Assembly: GCA_902805615.1 (NCBI GenBank)
Contig: CADCTQ010000001.1
Span: 1 to 64,000, forward strand
DNA from: an uncultured Cytophagales bacterium
Lineage (GTDB): Bacteria > Bacteroidota > Bacteroidia > Cytophagales > 172606-1
Reading direction: 5' to 3'
Length of the DNA: 64,000 nucleotides
The translations under genes and the position numbers were made by a program. Below the pieces are notes generated by a model, which was not told the DNA's origin, did no database searches, and was given only the letters and a program-made list of their open reading frames with translations. Shown here in pieces: positions 8,651 through 17,799 of the stretch. Position 1 is the stretch's first letter, and every line of letters starts with the position of its first letter.

Positions 8651-10309
8651 TTACTGCCACACCTCCAGGTAATCCACGTAGTAGCTGCCCGACCCGGCCG
8701 CAGGCGTATCGAAACTGAGGTTATCGAGATTGTTCACCGTGACCCCGTTGCGGAGCCCCACCTGGTCGGCCCGCTTGACGCCGTCCACGTAGATGTCGCA
8801 CTTGTCGGTGCTGGTATTGACCACGATCTTGACCGTATACCAGGTGTTGGCATTGTAGCCCTGCATGGTCACGTAACTGCCCGACGCACTGCGGTAGGCC
8901 AGGTTGCCGCCGTTGGCCGTGCCCACCTGCACGGCGGTGGTGACGCCGCTCCTTACGTTCACGTTGCAGAGGTCCGCCTTGGCCGGCACCATGAAGCGGT
9001 ACTCCAACTGCACCGTGCCCGACTTGGCGGCAAACGAACGGGCGGCTTTCACGTCGGCAGTCGCGTTGTTGTCGTTGAGGTAGAGGCTCAGGTTGGTCGT
9101 ACCGGGCACGGCTGCCACCGTGGCCGAGCCACCCGTTGTCGAAAGCGTCCAGCCCAGGGGCGAAGTGCCGGCCGCGGTCCCCTTGTCAAAGTTCTCTTCC
9201 ACGTAGCCTACGCCTTCCTGGAAACCGTAGTAAGACGGTTTTTCGGCATAATTTTCGTCCATGAGCAGCGGCCAGTAGGTACCGCCGAAGAAGCTGTTGA
9301 TCCAGCTTTCATTATCACGGATGCCCCACATAGTAATGCCGAACTGGTTGGCGGTGGAAGTATTGCTTTTGTAGGCCGCCACAATCTCTTTTACCTTCAC
9401 CCGCTGGTCGTAGGCCAACTGGGCGGTAAAGGTGGACGAAGAGCTGTTGGTCCGCACGTCGAGTTCCGACAGGTGGGCCTGCACGTTCTTGGCGGCCAGT
9501 TGCGCGAACACGCTGGCAATGTTGCCCGTGCTGGCCCCGATCGTCACGTGTGTCTGCGACCCCACGCCGTCAATGGCAATGCCGCGGCTCCGCAGGTTGT
9601 CGATCAGGTTTTTGACGGCCGTGAGCTTGCTAGCAGAGCTTTCCAGGTCAAAGTCGTTGTAGAAGAGCAGCACGTTGGGGTCGGCCTCGCGGGCCCAGCG
9701 GAAACACTTGGCCAGGTAGTCGCTGCCCAGCTTCTGGTAAAACAGCGAATTGCGCAGGCTGCCGTCGTAGTTGAAGGCTTCGTTCACCACGTCCCAACTG
9801 GCTACTTTGCCGCGGTAGCGGGTCACGATGGTCTGGATGTGCGTCTTGATGAGGTTGTCCCAGTCGGTGGCCGTGCCGCTGTAGGTGGTCATCCAGCCGG
9901 GAATGGACTCGTGCCAGATCAGCGCGTGCCCGTGGACCCGCAGCCCGTTGCCGTAGGCGAAGTTCACGATGTCGTCGGCGTCCGTCCAGTAGAAGGTGGT
10001 GGCGCCGGGCCGCATGGCCCGCATTTTCATGTCGTTTTCGGCCGTTACGCTGTTGAAGTGCCTAGTGAGGGCGGCCCGGTGCGCCGCGTCCTCCCGAATT
10101 TTGCGGCCCGACGTGATGGCGCCGACTTTAAAGGGACTCACTGTTTTGAGCACGGGATCAAAGCCGGACCGGGCGGAAGCGGGGGAAGCGGGTTCCGCGG
10201 CGGGAACGGGAGCATCCGACAATCTTTCTTCTTTACAACCGGCGGCAAAGAGGGCAACGAACAGGGCGAAGCCGAGGGCTTTTGCGGGGCGGCGGAACGG
10301 GGTAGGCAT
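8651..10309 (-). CDS. Endo-1,4-beta-xylanase, GH10, lipoprotein, with C-terminal beta-sandwich-like domain
   Basis: FNSVTAENDMKMRAM, HGHALIWHESIPGWM, SWDVVNEAFNYDG (acid/base), LSELDVRT (nucleophile); lipobox AAGC. Confidence 0.92.
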   Translation of the reverse strand: MPTPFRRPAKALGFALFVALFAAGCKEERLSDAPVPAAEPASPASARSGFDPVLKTVSPFKVGAITSGRKIREDAAHRAALTRHFNSVTAENDMKMRAMRPGATTFYWTDADDIVNFAYGNGLRVHGHALIWHESIPGWMTTYSGTATDWDNLIKTHIQTIVTRYRGKVASWDVVNEAFNYDGSLRNSLFYQKLGSDYLAKCFRWAREADPNVLLFYNDFDLESSASKLTAVKNLIDNLRSRGIAIDGVGSQTHVTIGASTGNIASVFAQLAAKNVQAHLSELDVRTNSSSSTFTAQLAYDQRVKVKEIVAAYKSNTSTANQFGITMWGIRDNESWINSFFGGTYWPLLMDENYAEKPSYYGFQEGVGYVEENFDKGTAAGTSPLGWTLSTTGGSATVAAVPGTTNLSLYLNDNNATADVKAARSFAAKSGTVQLEYRFMVPAKADLCNVNVRSGVTTAVQVGTANGGNLAYRSASGSYVTMQGYNANTWYTVKIVVNTSTDKCDIYVDGVKRADQVGLRNGVTVNNLDNLSFDTPAAGSGSYYVDYLEVWQ

Positions 10310-10411
10310 ACGGGAAGTGGGTGGGTTGGAAAAGGGAAAAATTTACGCATGTAGGTTGCCGGACCAGCGGGGTGCCAAGTATGAAAAGGGCATTTTGATA
10401 ATACGGTACAA

Positions 10412-10446
10412 GACCTCACCCCCAACCCCTCTCCAAAAGAGAGGGG
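10412..10446. repeat. Palindromic Bacteroidota-type intergenic repeat
   Basis: ACCTCACCCCCAACCCCTCTCCAAAAGAGAGGGG; an inverted counterpart GGAGAGGGGTTAGGGGTGAGGT lies at about 10675-10699. Confidence 0.65.
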
Positions 10447-10481
10447 AGAAAACCAGCGATACGAAGCCCCCTCTCTACCGG

Positions 10482-10670
10482 AGCTACGATTAGGACACAT
10501 TTTTGGAACCTGCTCCAAAGACCATCCCGAGCCGTCAGTGAGACACTGACGGCGGCGTGCGGATCTTTATGGAGGTTGTTCCGTGCCGTTGTTGGCGTCT
10601 TTTGCTGCCGTGGTCAGTGTCTTCACTGACCACTTTTAGTCCATTTCCAAAATGTGTCCTAATCGTAGCT
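10482..10670. mobile_element. 189-bp MITE-like element with about 26-bp TIRs and 7-bp TSD (CTACCGG)
   Basis: AGCTACGATTAGGACACATTTTTGGAA at the left and TTCCAAAATGTGTCCTAATCGTAGCT at the right; CTACCGG at 10475-10481 and 10671-10677. Confidence 0.85.
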
Positions 10671-10705
10671 CTACCGGAGAGGGGTTAGGGGTGAGGTTTG
10701 GGACT

Positions 10706-12079
10706 TTAGTAACTCGGGTTCTGCGGCAGCAGGTTAGGGTTCAGGTCAATTTCCCGCGCCGGTATGGGCCACAGAATCCGGTCCGGGTTGGTGAGGTTGG
10801 GAATGGTGCCGACGGCTTTGTTCCAGCGCACCAGATCAAACCAGCGGTGGCCTTCAAAGGCAAGTTCGAGCAACCGTTCGTTTTCAATGGCCAGCTTTAC
10901 TTCCGGCTGGGTAGCGGCCGTCGTTGGCGCCAGGCCCGCCCGCACCCGAACCTGGTTCAGCAAGGGCAGCGCTTCGGCCGTACGTCCCAGTTCATTCAAC
11001 GCTTCGGCGCGCAGCAGCATCACGTCTGCCAGGCGCAGCACCACGATGTTCACGTCCTGCACGCGGCGGTTGGTGGTCACGTCCGGGGGGCCGGATTCGT
11101 ATTTTTTAATGTAGGGCTTCTTGTCATACTCGCCCACGGACGCCGCGCGGCGTACGTCATTAAGGTTGGCAGCAAAGAGCGTAATCATTTTAGGCTCCGG
11201 CCGGAGGTAGTACTGATTGCCCTGCGCGGGTACGGTGAGCCGGTCCAGGTTGTGGTTCTCCTGCTCTGCGTTGGGGCGGTAAGATACTTCGAAGATCGTT
11301 TCGGCGGTATTCTGTTTGCCTACCGTAAACAAATCGGCAAAATTGGCGCCGGGAAGCAGGCTGTATTGCGGGTCGGCCATTACTCTTTCCAGTTCCACCA
11401 GCGCCTTTTCGGTGTCTCCCGCCGCGTTACGGGTCATGTATACTTTGGCCAGCAGCGCCTGCGCCGCGCCCTTTGCCGCCCGGGCCCGGTTGGTGTTGGC
11501 GGCCGGCAACAGTCTTTCCGCCTCCGTCAGGTCGGACACGATCAGGTCATACACCTCGCTTACTTCACTGCGGGGCAACTGGAAGATTTGCTCGGGGCTC
11601 TTGGACGGCTCGGTCACCAGGGGCAGTTTGCCGTACAGCCGCACCAGGTTGAAGTAGAGCAAAGCCCGGACAAAGTGCGCTTCGCCCAGTACGCGATCTT
11701 TGTCAAGCGCCGGATCGGTAATGCCCGGCACATTCCGGAGCACGTCCACGCAGCGGTGAATGGCAAAGTAAGCCTGCCGCCACACGTCGCCCACGTTGCC
11801 CTGCGACGGCGTAGGCGCAAAGCTCTGGTGGCGCGTATTGTTACCGCCCTGCGAAATAAGCGCTTCGTCGCTCACGACTTCCGGAATCACGATCATGTTG
11901 CCGTAGAGGGCACTGTTCTGCATGCCGTCGTAGCAGGCCACCAGTGCCGCTTCTGCATCGCTGGCCGACTTATAGAAGTTGGAGGAAGCAATCTGGCTGA
12001 CCGGCTTCACATCCAGCACGCCGCTGCACGAAAACGAGGCCAGCACCAGTCCGGCTATCCATAAAATCTTGGTTTTCAT
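10706..12079 (-). CDS. susD-like: RagB/SusD family nutrient-uptake outer-membrane lipoprotein
   Basis: Signal plus Cys, YDGMQNSALYGNM, VRALLYFNLVRLYGKLPLV, NELGRTAEALPLLNQVRVRAGL, LAFEGHRWFDLVRW. Confidence 0.93.
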   Translation of the reverse strand: MKTKILWIAGLVLASFSCSGVLDVKPVSQIASSNFYKSASDAEAALVACYDGMQNSALYGNMIVIPEVVSDEALISQGGNNTRHQSFAPTPSQGNVGDVWRQAYFAIHRCVDVLRNVPGITDPALDKDRVLGEAHFVRALLYFNLVRLYGKLPLVTEPSKSPEQIFQLPRSEVSEVYDLIVSDLTEAERLLPAANTNRARAAKGAAQALLAKVYMTRNAAGDTEKALVELERVMADPQYSLLPGANFADLFTVGKQNTAETIFEVSYRPNAEQENHNLDRLTVPAQGNQYYLRPEPKMITLFAANLNDVRRAASVGEYDKKPYIKKYESGPPDVTTNRRVQDVNIVVLRLADVMLLRAEALNELGRTAEALPLLNQVRVRAGLAPTTAATQPEVKLAIENERLLELAFEGHRWFDLVRWNKAVGTIPNLTNPDRILWPIPAREIDLNPNLLPQNPSY

Positions 12080-12131
12080 ATCGCTGTATTTTGGAATGAG
12101 GTCGTTTTGGAAACTGTCTGGTCATTCTTGT

Positions 12132-15100
12132 CTAGAAGCCGATGTTGAGGCCCACCGTGTACACCCGGGGTTGCGGCTGCGTGAGGTAGTCTACCCCCAG
12201 CGTAGGAATCAGCCCGCCGCCCGTGTTCTGGTTCTCCGGGTCCAGGCCCGAATAGTTGGTGAAGGTGTAGAGGTTTTGCGCCGTCGCGTACACCCGCACG
12301 GCGTTCAGCCGGATGCGGTTTACCAGGGCAGCGGGCAGGTTGTAGCCGAGCGTTACGTTGCGGACCCGCAGAAAAGAGCCGTCCTCAATGTACCGGCTGG
12401 AGGCGTCGGTGGCCGCGGCGCCGCTTACCGAGTTGGAGCCGTACAACGCCCGGGGCATGTTGGTTACGTCCCCCTGGTTCCGCCACCGGCTCAGTACTTC
12501 GGTGCTCTGGTTGTAATCATCGATCATGCCGGTGAGGGCGGCCCGGGTCATGTTGTAGATGTCGTTGCCGTACGACCAGTTCAGGAATACGCTCAGGTCA
12601 ACGCCTTTGTAAGAAAAGCTGTTGGTGATGCCCCCGGTGTGCTTGGGCAGGGCATTACCGATCAATACGCGGTCATCCTGGCGGGAGTAGTTGTAATCGC
12701 CGTTGACGTCGAGGAAGATGGGGTCGCCCCCGCGTACGCCTTTTTCGTAGAAGTCATCAATAGCATCCTCCGGATCATTGGCAGCCGTGGGAACGTCTTC
12801 ATCCCGGGCGTAGACGCCCAGGTACTGGTACCCGTAGAAATTGCCCACCGACTCCCCTACCCGGTAAATGCTGAAGGGACCTTCGGCGCCGTACGCGTCG
12901 GGCAGTTCAAACACCAAATCGGAACCGGCCTCGCCATTCACGGGCAATGAAGTGATCTTATTGCGGTTAAAGGAAATGTTAAAATCCGTGGTCCACTTAA
13001 AGGCCCCCGTAAGGTTGCGGGTAGACAGGGCCAGTTCCAGGCCGCGGTTTTCCATGGTTCCTACGTTCTCGTTGGAAATGTCCCAGAAGCCCGACGTCCA
13101 GGGCAGGTTCCGCACGAAGAGCAGGTCCTTGGTTTTCTTCAGGTAGGCATCGGCCGTCAGGGCAACCCGGTTGTTGAAGAACGCCACATCCAACCCTACG
13201 TTGGTGGTGGTGGAAGACTCCCAGCTGAGGTTCGGATTGGGCACATTGGCCTGGGCAATGCCGGGGCGGCCGTCGTAGTTTTGCCCCGTATTGTACAGGG
13301 CCAGCGAACCGAAGTTACTCAACCCCTCCTGGTTACCGGTTACCCCAATGCCCGCCCGCAGCTTGAGATCACTGACAAAGGGCATTCCCCGCATAAAACC
13401 TTCTTCAATCAGCCGCCATCCGGCCGAAACGCCCGGGAAAACCCCGTACCGGTTATTCTCCCCGAACCGGGACGAACCATCCACCCGGAAGCTCCCTTCC
13501 AGCAAATATTTGTCTTTGAAGCTGTAATTCACCCGGCCGAAGTACGACAGCAGTGCCCAGTCGGAAATGTTATGCTGGGGAATATCCGGGTTCGCCACGG
13601 CAACCGTGGTGATGATGTTGGAGCCGGCCGTATTGCCGCCGGTCTGTAAAAAGGCAGTCCGGTTTTTTTGGATGCCAATCCCGGCCAGGGCCGATACACT
13701 ATGGCTCCCGAAGGTCCGGGTAAACGAGAGGGTATTGTCGTTTACCCACGTGAAGTTGTCGACGGCAACGGCCTCGGCGCGGGCGGCTCCGCCGGTCTGG
13801 ATCACGAAGCTGGGTACGAAACGTTCCACGCGGTCGGTGAGGTTGTCGAAGCCGAACGTGGAGCGCAGCGTAAGCCCTTCAATGATCTGATACTCGGCGT
13901 AGAAGTTGGAGATCAGCCGTTTCTGGTTGCTGTTAAAAGTAATTTCATTGGCCAGCAGTACCGGGTTCTCCGTCAGCAGCGGGTCAAACGAATACGTACC
14001 GTCGGCGTTGCGGACGGGCAGATTCGGGTTGCGCAGCAAGGCGTTGGCCAGTACGGATACCCCGCTGTAGTCGTTCGTCACGCGGGCATTGCGGGAGTTG
14101 CTGTAGGTGGTGCTGTTGCCGATTTTGAGCTTTTTGGCCGCCTGGTAGTCCAGGTTGAGCCGGCCCGAAAAACGGTCGTAATCCTGCCCGATGATGGTGC
14201 CCTGTTGATTGAAATACCCCAGCGAGGCAAACGTGCTGATCTTCCCTTCTCCCCCGCTTACCGAAAGGTTGTAGCTGCTGATGGGGGCCGTTCGGAATAT
14301 TTGGTCCTGGTAATCGGTGGTATTGCCGGTAGGCTCAATTTGGTTATAGGGGGCGGTCGTATTGCTCAGGCCCCGGTTGGTGCGGGCCTCTTTCAACACT
14401 TCCACAAACTGCTCGCCGTTCAGCAGGTCAAACGTTTTCCATACCTCCTGCACGCCGTAGAAGGAATTGAAATTGAACTTGGCTGCCCCTTGTTTGCCCC
14501 GCTTGGTGGTGATGAGTACCACCCCGTTGGCCCCTCTGGACCCGTAAATGGCGGTTGCCGCGGCATCCTTGAGAATTTCCATCGATTCGATGTCATTGGG
14601 ATTGATGTCGGCCAGGGCCGAGGTGCGCTGTCCGCCGGCTTCCAGTACCGTGCGGTCCGAATTGTTCATGGGCACGCCGTCAATCACGTAGAGGGGGCGG
14701 CTGTCGGCCCGGAGCGAAGCGGTGCCCCGTACCCGCACAAATACTTCCGCCCCGGGCGTTCCCGAGTTCTGCACCACCTGCACCCCGGCGGCTTTGCCCT
14801 GCAACAGGGCGTCGGCCTGGGCAACGGGAATATTCTGGATGTCGGCTGCCTTGATTGAAGAGATAGACCCCGTAACGTTTCCTTTGGCCTGCGTACCGTA
14901 GCCTACTACCACTACTTCCGAGAGCGATTTGATGTCGGCTACCAGTTGCACGTCAATGACCGTGCGGTTGCCGACGGATACTTCCTCGGTCACGTACCCG
15001 ATGAAGGAAAACACCAGTGTTCCGCCGCCATCAGGAACGGTTAGATTGTATTGCCCTTCGGCATTGGTGGTAGTGCCGGTACTGGTGCCTTTGAGCAACA

Positions 15101-15644
15101 CGTTCACGCCCGGCAGCGCTTCTCCCGCTTCCGAAGTGACCCGGCCGCTAATGCCCAGCGTGGCCGGCTGGATGGCTGAAGCCGGCACCGGCTTGAGCAA
15201 GGTGAGTGCCGTGCGTTCCGCACCGGGGGTGCCGGCCGGATGATCCGCTCCCTGGTGCCCGGTTTTTTGCCCGGCCGGCGTTTCGGGTGCATTTTCCGCG
15301 GCATAGATCACGTAATAGTTTTTCTTTACCCGTTCGTGCTTCAGCCGCAGGGGTTCGAGCAGGTTCTGCAGGGCTTCGTCCAGGGTCAGGTTCTCCCGGA
15401 GCACCGCTTCGTTCACGAACTTGTCCTTCACCAGGCTGATTTCGTAGTTCAGGTACACCCGGTAGCGGGTTTCCATCTCCGATAAGGCCTCTTTCAACGA
15501 TTTCTGGTTTTCCTGCCGCCCGGAGAGCGGCTGGCCGGTGACAAGCACTGCCGAGGCGATCTGCTGGGCCGGCGAGCAGAGAGGCAGCAGGCAGAGCAGT
15601 AGCGTTCCTGCCAGTCTGCGGCGGTGAAGTAGTATTGCTTGCAT
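12132..15644 (-). CDS. susC-like: SusC/RagA family TonB-linked outer-membrane protein with N-terminal STN domain
   Basis: STN region, carboxypeptidase-like GISGRVTSEAGEALPGVNVLLKGTSTGTTTNAEGQY, plug LSEVVVVGYGTQAKGNVTGSIS, RGANGVVLITTKRGK. Confidence 0.95.
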   Translation of the reverse strand: MQAILLHRRRLAGTLLLCLLPLCSPAQQIASAVLVTGQPLSGRQENQKSLKEALSEMETRYRVYLNYEISLVKDKFVNEAVLRENLTLDEALQNLLEPLRLKHERVKKNYYVIYAAENAPETPAGQKTGHQGADHPAGTPGAERTALTLLKPVPASAIQPATLGISGRVTSEAGEALPGVNVLLKGTSTGTTTNAEGQYNLTVPDGGGTLVFSFIGYVTEEVSVGNRTVIDVQLVADIKSLSEVVVVGYGTQAKGNVTGSISSIKAADIQNIPVAQADALLQGKAAGVQVVQNSGTPGAEVFVRVRGTASLRADSRPLYVIDGVPMNNSDRTVLEAGGQRTSALADINPNDIESMEILKDAAATAIYGSRGANGVVLITTKRGKQGAAKFNFNSFYGVQEVWKTFDLLNGEQFVEVLKEARTNRGLSNTTAPYNQIEPTGNTTDYQDQIFRTAPISSYNLSVSGGEGKISTFASLGYFNQQGTIIGQDYDRFSGRLNLDYQAAKKLKIGNSTTYSNSRNARVTNDYSGVSVLANALLRNPNLPVRNADGTYSFDPLLTENPVLLANEITFNSNQKRLISNFYAEYQIIEGLTLRSTFGFDNLTDRVERFVPSFVIQTGGAARAEAVAVDNFTWVNDNTLSFTRTFGSHSVSALAGIGIQKNRTAFLQTGGNTAGSNIITTVAVANPDIPQHNISDWALLSYFGRVNYSFKDKYLLEGSFRVDGSSRFGENNRYGVFPGVSAGWRLIEEGFMRGMPFVSDLKLRAGIGVTGNQEGLSNFGSLALYNTGQNYDGRPGIAQANVPNPNLSWESSTTTNVGLDVAFFNNRVALTADAYLKKTKDLLFVRNLPWTSGFWDISNENVGTMENRGLELALSTRNLTGAFKWTTDFNISFNRNKITSLPVNGEAGSDLVFELPDAYGAEGPFSIYRVGESVGNFYGYQYLGVYARDEDVPTAANDPEDAIDDFYEKGVRGGDPIFLDVNGDYNYSRQDDRVLIGNALPKHTGGITNSFSYKGVDLSVFLNWSYGNDIYNMTRAALTGMIDDYNQSTEVLSRWRNQGDVTNMPRALYGSNSVSGAAATDASSRYIEDGSFLRVRNVTLGYNLPAALVNRIRLNAVRVYATAQNLYTFTNYSGLDPENQNTGGGLIPTLGVDYLTQPQPRVYTVGLNIGF

Positions 15645-15692
15645 ACGTATCGGGATTAGTAAGTTGCGGTGGTGAATTTCAGGTACGCGGGC

Positions 15693-16694
15693 TCAGTAGG
15701 GGGACGGCTTGCCGATTACTACCTGCTTCCGGTCAGAATCAATCTGCACCGGGAAGGACCGGCTCAGCGTAGCCAGCCAAACCTCGACGTTGTCGGCCGG
15801 CAGGGTGGCCTGGAACTGGCGGCCGGCCAGCGACTCGTCCAGGAGAGTAACCCGGTAGCCGAAGTAATCTTCCAGGGCCTGGGCTACTTCGCGGAGGGTG
15901 GCCTCCCGGAAAACAACCCGGTTTTCGCGCCAGGCCGAGTAGTCGGCGGGTTGGACGCGTCTTTTCTCAAACCCTGCCTTTCGTTCGTCCAGTTGCGCCA
16001 GGTCACCAGGCTGCAGCGTCAGTTCCTGCTTGTCTTCGGCCCGCAACCTGACTTTTCCCTCTGCCAGCACGACCCGGATGGCCTCCCGCCGGGTGCTTAC
16101 GTTAAATTGGGTGCCCAGCACCTCTACCTCTGCCTGCCCGGTATGCACCGTAAACTTGACGGGACGGTTGTGCTGCTGCCGTTTGGCTACGCTGAAAAAG
16201 GCTTCCCCTTGCAGCCACACTTCACGGTTGCGGCCGTCAGTCCAGGAGTGGTTATAGCGCAGGGTTGAATTAGCATTTAAGCTTACCGTCGACCCGTCGG
16301 GCAGGGTGATAGTCTGCTGCTGGGCGTAAGCGGTACGGATTGTGAGCTCCCCGCTGCGTTGCGCGTAAAACCATCCACCCAAGGCCGTAACCAGCAGGGC
16401 GACGGCTGCGGCTACTCGCCAACCCGTCAGCCACATTGCCCGCCCGGTTTTCTTTGGTGCAGCCCGCTCAATGGCAGCCCACACTTCATCTGCTTCTGCT
16501 TGGGTAGGCTCGAAAGTACGAAACCGGATTAGCCCGGCGAGTTGGCGGGCTTCATCCACGGCGGCCCGGTGCTCGGGGTGAGCCAGTAGCCAGTTTTGCC
16601 AGTAGTGTTCATGCGCAGGGGTGGGTGATTGTACCCACTCCAGGAAGTGTTGGTTGGCAAGGAAATCCTCCGGGGTGTATGAATCGTCTTCCAT
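15693..16694 (-). CDS. FecR family anti-sigma regulator
   Basis: TLPDGSTVSLNANSTLRYNHSW...REVWLQGEAFFSV, VEVLGTQFNVSTR. Confidence 0.92.
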   Translation of the reverse strand: MEDDSYTPEDFLANQHFLEWVQSPTPAHEHYWQNWLLAHPEHRAAVDEARQLAGLIRFRTFEPTQAEADEVWAAIERAAPKKTGRAMWLTGWRVAAAVALLVTALGGWFYAQRSGELTIRTAYAQQQTITLPDGSTVSLNANSTLRYNHSWTDGRNREVWLQGEAFFSVAKRQQHNRPVKFTVHTGQAEVEVLGTQFNVSTRREAIRVVLAEGKVRLRAEDKQELTLQPGDLAQLDERKAGFEKRRVQPADYSAWRENRVVFREATLREVAQALEDYFGYRVTLLDESLAGRQFQATLPADNVEVWLATLSRSFPVQIDSDRKQVVIGKPSPY

Positions 16695-16892
16695 TCGGGA
16701 AAAGGCTTTTATGGGTAAGAGCCCCTTTTCGCCAAAGCGCCATCATTTTTTTAAGAAAATTTTTAAATATTCTGAAACAGGTAAACCCGGTGGGTTACAG
16801 AAGTGGGAGCATCGACACACCAGACGTGTACCCCAATCGGGGTGCAGAACAGATGGCCCATTTCTTCGAAGCGGGAGTAGCCCGAAGACGGC

Positions 16893-17480
16893 CTACGGGC
16901 GTAGCAACATCACCAGGACGAGGAGAACCGGGTGGGGAAGTTTTTCGCGGAGCGAACAGATGGCTTTGGAAACAAGGTTTCGGGCTGATTTTGCGTCTCT
17001 AAACGCCATGATTGCGCTGATCTCTTCGTAGCTCAGGTTCTCGTAAAACCGCAGAAAGATCACTTCCCGCTGCCTCGGGGTGAGTTGCCGCACGGCCCGT
17101 TCCAATGCTTCCCGCTGCGTTTGGGTAATCTGGCTGGCAATCCACTGGTCTTCGTACGGAATCACCATCTGGAAGGCGTATTCTTCGGACAACTGCGCGT
17201 GCAGGTAGTGGCGTGAACTCATTTCACGCATGATCCGGTGGCGAAGCGTAGCGTACAGGTAATGCTTTACCGAATGCACTTCGCCCCGTTTTTCCCGATT
17301 GAGCCGGAGGTCAATAAAAATGTTCTGCAGGCAGTCCTTTACCAGTTCACTGTCCCGGCAGAGCTGACACCCATAGTTGTACAAGGGTTTGAAGTAGGTG
17401 CTGTAAAGACGGGCAAAGGCAGCCTCGCTTCCGTTCCGGAACTCGTTCCAGCATTCGGTCTCCGAATCGTGCCGCGCCAT
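16893..17480 (-). CDS. ECF RNA polymerase sigma factor
   Basis: FARLYSTYFKPLYNYGCQLCRDSELVKDCLQNIFIDL and LTPRQREVIFLRFYENLSYEEISAIMAF. Confidence 0.92.
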   Translation of the reverse strand: MARHDSETECWNEFRNGSEAAFARLYSTYFKPLYNYGCQLCRDSELVKDCLQNIFIDLRLNREKRGEVHSVKHYLYATLRHRIMREMSSRHYLHAQLSEEYAFQMVIPYEDQWIASQITQTQREALERAVRQLTPRQREVIFLRFYENLSYEEISAIMAFRDAKSARNLVSKAICSLREKLPHPVLLVLVMLLRP

Positions 17481-17799
17481 AAAGGTAGGTCAGTTGCCAA
17501 GGTCAAGCTAAAAATATAATAATTATTGAAAATGTCATATACACAAACTATTATTTAGGCTATTGCCAGGAAAATTTAAAGCATGAAAGAGCTAAACTAC
17601 TGCACATTTTTACATGACAATGCGTATTTTACCTATTAGTGAATCTTTCAAAGGGCCAGGTGGACCGTATGGCTCCGGGCACCGGCATTTTCATCTGCCA
17701 GTATGAGTGTTACCAACGGGTTACAGACTCGAGCAGTTTGGCGGCAATAAAGCAGGGATTTGTGTTTTTACCATGTGAAAATGGCTTGTAGCCGATTTT

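Noticed and set aside
8480-10354. 624-aa plus-strand ORF
   Set aside because: Antisense to the GH10 xylanase, which has clear catalytic motifs.
10394-10700. Small CRISPR or attachment site from repeated palindromes
   Set aside because: Better explained by a MITE with TSD inside an interspersed palindromic repeat.
10652-12064. 470-aa plus-strand ORF
   Set aside because: Antisense to SusD; begins inside the MITE.
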